DNA of 64,000 bases, taken from contig NZ_CP094997.1 in NCBI RefSeq assembly GCF_022869785.1, forward strand, positions 6,949,001-7,013,000. The letters run 5' to 3'. The stretch comes from Dyadobacter chenwenxiniae. GTDB taxonomy: Bacteria; Bacteroidota; Bacteroidia; Cytophagales; Spirosomataceae. The number at the start of each line of letters is the position of its first letter. Position 1 is the first letter of the stretch. The position numbers and the translations under genes were made by a program. Under the pieces are notes generated by a model that had not been told where the DNA came from, made no database searches, and was given only the letters and a program-made list of their open reading frames with translations. Of this stretch, positions 57,876 through 64,000 are shown in pieces.

Positions 57876-59290
57876 TCAATCACAAATAAATAAGCAGGCT
57901 GCTGGCCGATTTCCGTGGCTGTTTTTGCCGGGATTTCGATGTTTCCTGCTTTGGTTTTTAGCGCCTTTTTGTTTCCTGCTAAGGTAATTTTTGCGTTGGC
58001 GGCAAGGGTTAGGCCTTCGGGTTTTAGGGTTGCTGGCAGCTTTTCTCCTGCTTCGGCCAGGTAGAATGCGTAGGTTGTGTTGCCTTTTTTGGTATAGGCC
58101 CACTTTCCTGCACGGTAAGGTGCCAGCGGCTTGGTTTCGTAGATGCCGACGCTGTTGACATTCATCCATTTACCTATTTCTTCCAGGCGCTGGTAAGCTT
58201 CTTCGTGCCACTCTCCGTCCGGCCCAGGCGCAACATTCAGGAGCAGGTTACCGCCTTTGGCGACAATGTCAACCAATGTGTGAACGAGCTTCTGCGTCGA
58301 TTTGAAATTCTCTTTTGGGATGTAAGACCACGAATCGCCCATCGTTATGCAGGATTCCCAGGGGATGGACATATAATGATCCGGGATGGACTGTTCCGGT
58401 GTAACATAATTTTCAAATTCCCCTGTTACCGTCCGGTCCACAACGAGCAATCCGGGTTGGTGCGATCGGGCCATTTTTGCGATCCGCGCCATGTCAATGT
58501 CCTGGTCGTAGGGAATCGATTTTTGCCAGCTGATATTAGGGTCAATCGTACTGAAAGGCCTTACCCAGCCGCCATCCAGCCATAAAATATCCACAGAACC
58601 ATAATCCGACATCAACTCTTCGATCTGGTTGTAAGTGAAATCTTTGAATTTATTCCACATTTCAGGACGCTTCTTCGGGTCGTAGGAAACATTCCTGTCT
58701 TTGGGCGGGAAGTAAGGCCACCAGTAAGAATCTGTGTTCCAGTCAGGTTTTGAAAAATAAGTGCCTGTCATGAATCCCTGGTTGCGGAATGCGGCCAAAA
58801 CTTCCTTGGTAACATTTGCTTTCGGATTTGACTTGAAAGGCGTGTTGGTGATCTTATAATCCGTGTATTTGGAATCGAACATGGCGAAACCGTCGTGGTG
58901 CTTGGTTGTGAAAACGACGTATTTCATGCCCGCTCCTTTAGCAGCCTGCGCCCAGCGTTCCGGATTGAATTTTACAGGGTTAAAGGTTTTAGGAATGTCT
59001 TCATAGGCTTTTCTATACTCAAACCAATCGTGTGAATGCGGGCCTTTTCGCTCGCACCAGCCTTCATCCTCAGGGCATAATGACCAGGATTCTACAATTC
59101 CCCACGCACTATACGTTCCCCAGTGCATGAGCAACCCGAACTTTACGTCCTGCCATTTGCTCAATTTTTCTTTAACCAACGGATCTGTCGGTGCAACGTA
59201 TTTGGAATGATCCTGCTCGGAATGCTGCTGCGCGTGAATGCTACCGCCGAACAACAGTGCAGCGGCAAGCCATGTAGATTTCAATTTCAT
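57872..59290 (-). CDS. Alpha-L-fucosidase (GH29)
   Basis: The 472-residue protein has a signal peptide (MKLKSTWLAAALLFGGSIHAQ). The GH29 barrel has FGLLMHWGTYSAWGIVESWSLCPEDEGWCERKG, VFTTKHHDGFAMFDSKYTDYKI and TGTYFSKPDWNTDSYW. The nucleophile Asp is in VDILWLDGGWVRPF. A small C-terminal beta domain replaces the discoidin module of the other fucosidase. The two enzymes share little outside the barrel, suggesting different linkages. It lies 23 nt downstream of the glycosylasparaginase gene. Confidence 0.95.
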   Translation of the reverse strand: MKLKSTWLAAALLFGGSIHAQQHSEQDHSKYVAPTDPLVKEKLSKWQDVKFGLLMHWGTYSAWGIVESWSLCPEDEGWCERKGPHSHDWFEYRKAYEDIPKTFNPVKFNPERWAQAAKGAGMKYVVFTTKHHDGFAMFDSKYTDYKITNTPFKSNPKANVTKEVLAAFRNQGFMTGTYFSKPDWNTDSYWWPYFPPKDRNVSYDPKKRPEMWNKFKDFTYNQIEELMSDYGSVDILWLDGGWVRPFSTIDPNISWQKSIPYDQDIDMARIAKMARSHQPGLLVVDRTVTGEFENYVTPEQSIPDHYMSIPWESCITMGDSWSYIPKENFKSTQKLVHTLVDIVAKGGNLLLNVAPGPDGEWHEEAYQRLEEIGKWMNVNSVGIYETKPLAPYRAGKWAYTKKGNTTYAFYLAEAGEKLPATLKPEGLTLAANAKITLAGNKKALKTKAGNIEIPAKTATEIGQQPAYLFVID

Positions 59291-59313
59291 TTTAGATTTT
59301 TAAATGTGGGTTT

Positions 59314-60348
59314 TCAGGAAAAATAGCTTTTGGCGTTAATAACCACGCCTTTTCCGCCTTGCTCGGTAACTGTATAATTGAAGCCTTTCTGAACGGAATA
59401 TGCACCAACTTCGCCTTGCTTGTTAATGGCAAGGAAACCGACCTGGAATGTCTTCGCACGCTCCGGATTGGGCTTAACAATGCGTTCAATGGCTTTTTTA
59501 CAAGCTTCTTCAGGTGAAAGTCCTGAGCGCATGAACTCCACTACGAGGTGCGTGCCACAAACCCGGATCACTTCTTCGCCTTGTCCTGAGGAAGTCGCAG
59601 CGCCGATTTCATTGTCTACAAACAAACCTGCACCAATGATGGGCGAATCACCAACCCTGCCGCGCATTTTGAAACCCATGCCGCTGGTGGTGCACATTCC
59701 AGACAGGTCACCGTTGTTGTCCAGGGCCAATGTGCCCATTGTATCGTGATTGAATGAGCCGTCTTCCAGGCGTGCCGGTGCAAATGGACCGTGGCCTTTT
59801 TGTCCTTTGGATTGTTGATGTTCAATGTTGATAACAGGCTTGTATTCGCCCTTTTTCAACCATTCCTTATAAGATTTTTCAGCGTCGGGAGAAAGCTTTG
59901 CTGGTTCCAGTTTGAAACCATTTGCTACTGCAAACTGCTGAGCGCCTACGCCGGCCAGGAAAACGTGTGGTGTGGTTTCCATCAGTTTCCGGGCAACGGA
60001 AATAGGGTGTTTGATCCGTTCCAGGAATGCTACCGAACCGCAATTGGCTTTTTCATCCATAATGCATGCATCCAACGTCACGAAGCCGTCTCGGTCCGGG
60101 TTTCCGCCCAGGCCTACGCAGCAATTGATGTCGTTTTCAATGGCAATAGCGGCCTGTTCCACTGCATCCAGCGCTTTGCCGCCTTTTTCCAGTACGGGCC
60201 AAGCGGCAGCGTTGGAGATCTGTCCGCTATCCCAAGTCGAGATTACAAGGGGTTTTTTGACGACATTTTTTGCAAACAATTTTTGAACACTTGCGAGCGG
60301 CAGCGCGAGCGTGGACAGGCGTAAAAATGAACGGCGTGATGAAGTCAT
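59314..60348 (-). CDS. N4-(beta-N-acetylglucosaminyl)-L-asparaginase (glycosylasparaginase)
   Basis: The 344-residue protein is an Ntn-hydrolase precursor. The autocleavage site and Thr nucleophile are in NHDTMGTLALDNNGDLSG, followed by TTSGMGFKMRGRVGDSPIIGAGLFVDNEIGAATSSGQGE, as in human and Elizabethkingia AGA. A Tat signal precedes it (SSRRSFLRLSTLALPLAS). It hydrolyses GlcNAc-Asn to release the amino sugar and aspartate, the last step of N-glycan stub breakdown. Known AGA cannot act on core-fucosylated substrate, which fits the fucosidases in the same run. A consensus promoter is at 60443-60473. Confidence 0.95.
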   Translation of the reverse strand: MTSSRRSFLRLSTLALPLASVQKLFAKNVVKKPLVISTWDSGQISNAAAWPVLEKGGKALDAVEQAAIAIENDINCCVGLGGNPDRDGFVTLDACIMDEKANCGSVAFLERIKHPISVARKLMETTPHVFLAGVGAQQFAVANGFKLEPAKLSPDAEKSYKEWLKKGEYKPVINIEHQQSKGQKGHGPFAPARLEDGSFNHDTMGTLALDNNGDLSGMCTTSGMGFKMRGRVGDSPIIGAGLFVDNEIGAATSSGQGEEVIRVCGTHLVVEFMRSGLSPEEACKKAIERIVKPNPERAKTFQVGFLAINKQGEVGAYSVQKGFNYTVTEQGGKGVVINAKSYFS

Positions 60349-60442
60349 CTCAATGCGGTTAGGGTGGACAGGCGAGTTTTGAAACGTATTTTTAGCTTAA
60401 ATATAAATTTTAATGATACGGAAATCGTTTTTAAAATTTTTT

Positions 60443-60473
60443 CAAATATACATTTCCGCAGGTGGATAACAAT
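60443..60473 (-). promoter_or_regulatory. Promoter of the glycosylasparaginase-fucosidase run
   Basis: On the minus strand ATTG (60473-60470) and TATATTTG (60450-60443) are separated by 19 bp. Transcription would begin near 60439, about 90 nt before the ATG at 60348. Confidence 0.65.
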
Positions 60474-60691
60474 TATTGTAACATTATTTTGTTAAAACGG
60501 ATTCGCCTGGTAGACAATTTGCCGATTATGTCGGCTTGCCATTTAATATTCTGATTTTAAACGAACGGGAGTGGCAATTTTTGAAATTTAACATTTTATA
60601 AGAGACATTTTCAGGGTCCAAGTTTTTGTATCTGGAAGAAACTAATAAATTAGCCTAATTAATACTGCATGTCATACCATTATTAATTCTA
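60474..60691. other. Divergent intergenic region
   Basis: This AT-rich stretch lies between the glycosylasparaginase promoter and the plus-strand glycosyltransferase-like gene. There is no convincing frame or palindrome. No perfect TAnnTTTG box for the plus-strand gene was found. Confidence 0.5.
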
Positions 60692-61579
60692 ATGAACCCT
60701 CTCGAATCAAGTGTTGATGTAGCTATAAATGCCTATGGTAAGCCATATCAAACCGCCATTACGCTGTATACATTAATGAAGCATTCCGGGAAGTGGATCA
60801 ATAAAATTTATTTTGTTGAAGAAGCCAGGCAGCCGGAACCTTCGAAATACAAATTTATTCTGGATCATTTCGGGGATAAGATCGTGCATTACAAACCGAG
60901 TGTATGGCTTTGGACAAACAACGTGAAGTTCCCTTTTCTTTTGAAGTTCAAGAAGTTCAGACATGCGATCAGATATCAGTATCCCTGGGAAATGTCGGAT
61001 CAGAAGTATTTGTTGGTGCTTCATAATGATGTTTATTTCAAAAAAGATCTGGTTAAAGAATATCTCGAAGGCCTGGGATCGGCATCAGGCATCGGGCGGA
61101 TCGGGCAATGTTGGGGTTGTCCTGCTTATGAGGCCAAATTGTGTTATCCCGAAATTTACACGACATACAAACCGCCTTATGAAGAAGTGCTGCAATTGGC
61201 AAGGGATTACCCGCAGTCACGCACGCATGCCTATCCGAGAGTGGTGGATCCGGCAACGCCATGGCCACTTCCTGAATGTCGCCTGAACGAATATGTTGCT
61301 CTTATTGACCTTCAAAAAACCAGAAATGATACATTGCCGATAGGAAAAGCGGCTGCTTTCGGCGCGTATGACCGGCTGGATGTGGGCGTGAAATGGTTTG
61401 CCGATTTGAACAATATGGGCCATTCATTCAAGCATTTCGATTATGATCCTTTTGCAACGCATAGTTGGGTGAGTTTGCGAAATGCGGGCCATGATGCGAT
61501 GTTTAATAAAGATTTGTATAAACATGAAGAAGCGGTTGCATTACAAGTTCTTAAAGACGAATTTGGCTATCAGGAATAA
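60692..61579 (+). CDS. Putative glycosyltransferase-like protein
   Basis: The 295-residue protein has no signal peptide. The N-terminus VDVAINAYGKPYQTAITLYTLMKHSGKWINKIYFVEEA resembles the start of a GT-A Rossmann-like fold. KYLLVLHNDVYFKKDLV has the 'H-N-D-V' acidic turn in the place of a DxD metal motif. WGCPAYEAKLCYPEIYTTY and FKHFDYDPFATHSWV are further conserved-looking blocks. The family is not firmly identified. It precedes an ABC transporter pair by 24 nt, which could export a lipid-linked or cell-surface product. Confidence 0.55.
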   Translation: MNPLESSVDVAINAYGKPYQTAITLYTLMKHSGKWINKIYFVEEARQPEPSKYKFILDHFGDKIVHYKPSVWLWTNNVKFPFLLKFKKFRHAIRYQYPWEMSDQKYLLVLHNDVYFKKDLVKEYLEGLGSASGIGRIGQCWGCPAYEAKLCYPEIYTTYKPPYEEVLQLARDYPQSRTHAYPRVVDPATPWPLPECRLNEYVALIDLQKTRNDTLPIGKAAAFGAYDRLDVGVKWFADLNNMGHSFKHFDYDPFATHSWVSLRNAGHDAMFNKDLYKHEEAVALQVLKDEFGYQE

Positions 61580-61603
61580 TGCATCATTTTTTTCTTCACT
61601 AAA

Positions 61604-62242
61604 ATGACCCTTCGGATCCGCGACCTTCACCAGCGATATGGCGATTTGGAAATACTGAGTATTGCTTCCTGGGAAATTGGTGAGGGGATTTTCTGGATTC
61701 AGGGCGAAAATGGCGCGGGGAAGTCCACCCTTTTCCGGACGATCGCCGGAATGCTTCCTTACACCGGCTCGCTCGTGCTCGACGGCCTTTATGATCTGAA
61801 AAAACATCCTGTTGATTTCAGGCTCCGCATAAACCTGGGGGAGGCGGAGCCATTATATCCTTCGTTTCTGACGCCTGGTGACCTGATCAGCTTTGTAGCT
61901 GAGGCGAAGAAAAGCCCGGCAGGCCAATCGGAAATGCTAATTGATGCTTTGGGGATTAATTATCTGCAAACTCCATTTGGCAGTTGTTCGAGTGGAATGG
62001 TGAAGAAAGTTTCGCTTGCCGTTTCATTTCTCGGAAAGCCTTCCGTGATTATCCTCGACGAACCGCTGATCACCATTGATCGGGAAGCACGGGCTGCACT
62101 TTTTGCGCTAATCCGCGAATACCGGGCTGACGGCGCAACATTCCTGCTTTCGTCGCACGAGGCTTTCCGCGACGAAGGCTTGGATGTGACCGAAACATTT
62201 GTTCTCAAAAATAAGACACTTTCTGCCGTTTGGGATGTATGA
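61604..62242 (+). CDS. ABC transporter ATP-binding protein
   Basis: The 212-residue ATPase has Walker A GENGAGKST, signature FGSCSSGMVKKVSLAVSF and Walker B PSVIILDEPLITIDREA, plus the H-loop LSSHEAF. It is short, as in drug/lipid or bacteriocin-type ABC-2 exporters. The downstream permease start overlaps the stop as ATGA, so the pair is translationally coupled. The substrate is unknown. Confidence 0.92.
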   Translation: MTLRIRDLHQRYGDLEILSIASWEIGEGIFWIQGENGAGKSTLFRTIAGMLPYTGSLVLDGLYDLKKHPVDFRLRINLGEAEPLYPSFLTPGDLISFVAEAKKSPAGQSEMLIDALGINYLQTPFGSCSSGMVKKVSLAVSFLGKPSVIILDEPLITIDREARAALFALIREYRADGATFLLSSHEAFRDEGLDVTETFVLKNKTLSAVWDV

Positions 62243-63309
62243 AAACATTGCTGCTGGTTACCGTTACGGAGTTTTTCAAGCAGCGTGCAGGAATGTTCTT
62301 TGTGCTTTTGGCGCTTCTGTTCGGCTTTTTAAGCGGAGCTGAGCATCACGCATTCGCGGTTTTCTTTCTGACGGCATCCAATGGCATGCTCTATCTGGGT
62401 GCAATTTGGCTCGTGTATACATTAATGTGTACGCAGTTTCTGATCACGCTCTGGAAGCGTCCGGAATATACATTTGTATATAATGTCAGGCTTTGGCCGC
62501 TTCTTCAACGGATTTTTCGTTTTACACTGCTTGCCATTGGTTTTTTGCAACCGTTGATTTATTATGGTGTTTATCTGATTGCAGTTGCAGTTCAGGACAA
62601 GCTTCTGGCTGGTTTATGGCCCATTTTTCCTTACTATTTTCTGCTTATTATTATGATTGGGGGAGCCGCAGCATGGCGGATCACGAACCCGCAGCTATAT
62701 GTTGAAAAAAGTAAAACGCGCTTTTTCAAATGGCCTTTCAAACGCTTTGCATCCTGGACCTGGTGGTCGCTTGAATGGTTGTTTCAGGAAAAAGGTGTGA
62801 CGTTGCTGGCTGGTAAGCTGGGTGCCATGTTGTTCACATTAGGCACATTGCTTTACTATTCAACAGACCAATACGACCTCAGACTTCCTGCCGTCGGATT
62901 ATCGCTGGCTTATTTACTGAACATTGGTATTTCATTTGAATTATATCAATGGGAGAGCGAAACCTGGCTTTGGGGAAGATCTTTACCGGTATCACGATGG
63001 CGCAGGATAGGGCGGATATTTTTGGTCCATGCCATCATTATAGTTCCAGAAACGCTCGTCAGCGTTCGAAATGGCGCATTATCCGCGTTTGAAATTATGC
63101 AGCTTTACGTTTTGGGACTTTCTGTTCTGGTCGCTGCTCACTTATTTTTTTACAAAAAAGAAGGTTTGCTTGACGAATGCATTCAAGCGTTTCTTTTTGG
63201 CTTTATCGGGCTTACATTGTTGATTTTGTATAAAATCCCGGTTTTGTTGATCGCCGGAATGTTTGTAGCGTTTACGCTTTTAGCTTACCCGCGCTGGTAT
63301 AGAGTTTAG
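62239..63309 (+). CDS. ABC-2-like permease subunit
   Basis: The 356-residue protein has about eight hydrophobic helices with long aromatic-rich segments (VLLALLFGFLSGAEHHAF, YYFLLIIMIGGAAAWRI, AYLLNIGISFEL). It is paired with the upstream ATPase. The ATG at 62239 overlaps the ATPase stop (ATGA); a TTG three codons upstream is less likely. The family was not matched exactly. The stop codon is part of the first unit of a heptamer repeat array. Confidence 0.78.
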   Translation: MKTLLLVTVTEFFKQRAGMFFVLLALLFGFLSGAEHHAFAVFFLTASNGMLYLGAIWLVYTLMCTQFLITLWKRPEYTFVYNVRLWPLLQRIFRFTLLAIGFLQPLIYYGVYLIAVAVQDKLLAGLWPIFPYYFLLIIMIGGAAAWRITNPQLYVEKSKTRFFKWPFKRFASWTWWSLEWLFQEKGVTLLAGKLGAMLFTLGTLLYYSTDQYDLRLPAVGLSLAYLLNIGISFELYQWESETWLWGRSLPVSRWRRIGRIFLVHAIIIVPETLVSVRNGALSAFEIMQLYVLGLSVLVAAHLFFYKKEGLLDECIQAFLFGFIGLTLLILYKIPVLLIAGMFVAFTLLAYPRWYRV

Positions 63310-63444
63310 AGTTTAAGAGTTTAGAGTTTAGAGTTTAGGGTAAAGTTTAGCGTTTAAACTATTGACTTTAACCTTTAAACTCTAAACTCTAAACTCTTGA
63401 CTCTAAACTCTTGACTTTAAACTCTTGACTCTGAACCCTAAACT
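63300..63444. repeat. Inverted heptamer array (AGAGTTT)n ... (AAACTCT)n
   Basis: Several copies of AGAGTTT or GAGTTTA occur at 63300-63360. They are followed by their complements AAACTCT and AAACTCTTGACT at 63370-63444, forming a long imperfect hairpin. It lies between the convergent permease and SDR genes and may act as a two-way terminator. The same words occur at 22825-22889. Confidence 0.8.
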
Positions 63445-63451
63445 TCCTGCC

Positions 63452-64000
63452 CTACTTCGGCGGCATGGAAGGCCTTACTTCCACTTTGCTTGGCAATGTT
63501 CTTGCTGGCATTTTGATCAGGTCGGAAACGATCTGGCCGATGTCTTCGGGCTGGATTTTCCAGGCATCTTTTTCGGATGGTTTGTGGTCGCCGAATTCTG
63601 TTGCAACCGAACCGGGCATGATCGTCGTCACTTTAACGCCCGCGTCCCGCACGTCCATCATCATGGCTTGTGAGAAGCCGACTAATCCAAATTTGCTCGC
63701 ATTATACGCGCTTCCGCCTGCAAAGAAGTTGGTTCCTGCAAGGCTTGCAATGTTGATAAAATAGCCTTTTGTTTGCGTCAGGGCTGCTAATGACGCCTTT
63801 GCGCTGAAAAATACGCCGGTCAGATTAATGTCGATCGTTTCCTGCCATTGTTCGGCAGTGAGATCTTTAATAGGAGCGAAATGTCCCACACCTGCGTTTG
63901 CGATGAAGTAATTTAACTGGCCCCACTTGGAAACAACGGCGTCCACAGCCTTTTGCTGAGATTCCAGATTTCTTACATCAGATTCAATGCCGATGGCAAA
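63452..64000 (-). CDS. SDR-family oxidoreductase (partial, 5' end outside window)
   Basis: The visible 182 residues cover the middle and end of a classical short-chain dehydrogenase: DVRNLESQQKAVD, NYFIANAGVGHFAPI, the catalytic Ser in INIASLAG, and the YxxxK in GGSAYNASKFGLVGFSQAMMMDVRDAGVKVTTIMPGSVATEF. The frame continues past position 64000, so the Gly-rich NAD(P) motif is outside. The substrate cannot be inferred; some relatives are 3-oxoacyl-ACP or sugar-alcohol dehydrogenases. Confidence 0.93.
   Translation of the reverse strand, partial: FAIGIESDVRNLESQQKAVDAVVSKWGQLNYFIANAGVGHFAPIKDLTAEQWQETIDINLTGVFFSAKASLAALTQTKGYFINIASLAGTNFFAGGSAYNASKFGLVGFSQAMMMDVRDAGVKVTTIMPGSVATEFGDHKPSEKDAWKIQPEDIGQIVSDLIKMPARTLPSKVEVRPSMPPK

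Overview
The window is a 64 kb piece of a Bacteroidota chromosome. It most resembles the order Cytophagales, and a Dyadobacter-like genus is my best guess; this is inferred from gene content, not from a database match. Supporting signs are three SusC/SusD outer-membrane uptake pairs, STN-SusC/FecR/ECF-sigma signalling, many lipoprotein and Tat signal peptides, promoters that fit the Bacteroidota pattern TTTG-N19-TAnnTTTG, and intergenic palindromic repeats typical of the phylum. Almost all genes are on the minus strand. No tRNA, rRNA or CRISPR array was recognised.

Layout. (1) 1-3.7 kb: the 3' end of leuS, whose terminator hairpin has been split by an IS3-family (IS150-group) element, then a small secreted protein, a RelE-type toxin-antitoxin pair and a GH25 lysozyme. 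(2) 3.7-8 kb: agmatine deiminase, a secreted Hint-domain protein, an AEC-type transporter and a Tat-exported PLP aminotransferase. (3) 8.1-14 kb: a SusC/SusD/lipoprotein operon behind a long leader with several hairpins and a terminator-like stem. (4) 14.1-18.4 kb: N-carbamoylputrescine amidase (which with agmatine deiminase makes putrescine from agmatine), a GT9 heptosyltransferase-like protein, two LpxL-like acyltransferases and a small membrane protein. (5) 18.4-28 kb: an assimilatory sulfate-reduction and sulfur-amino-acid cluster, read as TSUP transporter - metZ - antitoxin/VapC - cysH - cysD - cysN - sulfite reductase - cobA. Its upstream end has a consensus promoter followed by a 26-bp palindrome. 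(6) 28-46.4 kb: a carbohydrate locus with a cytoplasmic FAD oxidoreductase, GH2 glycosidase, sodium:solute symporter, large secreted alpha/alpha-barrel protein, exported FAD oxidoreductase, secreted protein and SusD/SusC, with a divergent zinc-ribbon/LacI regulator. (7) 46.4-60.4 kb: a YoeB-type TA pair, a frameshifted sugar isomerase-like gene, SusD, STN-type SusC, FecR anti-sigma and ECF sigma, two GH29 alpha-fucosidases around another RelE-type TA pair, and a glycosylasparaginase. Together these suggest use of fucosylated N-glycan or glyco-asparagine fragments. (8) 60.7-64 kb: a putative glycosyltransferase, an ABC exporter pair and a partial SDR dehydrogenase.

The window is rich in non-coding structure. 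At least seven kinds of self-complementary intergenic repeat are present. One of them, a 69-bp tandem unit repeated four times, sits in frame inside the signal-peptide coding region of the exported FAD oxidoreductase. The most interesting items are that insertion, the structured leader upstream of the first susC, the IS in the tetraloop of a terminator, the transporter carrying a remnant of a siroheme-synthase domain, the Hint protein without its expected nucleophile, and the zinc-ribbon/LacI fusion.
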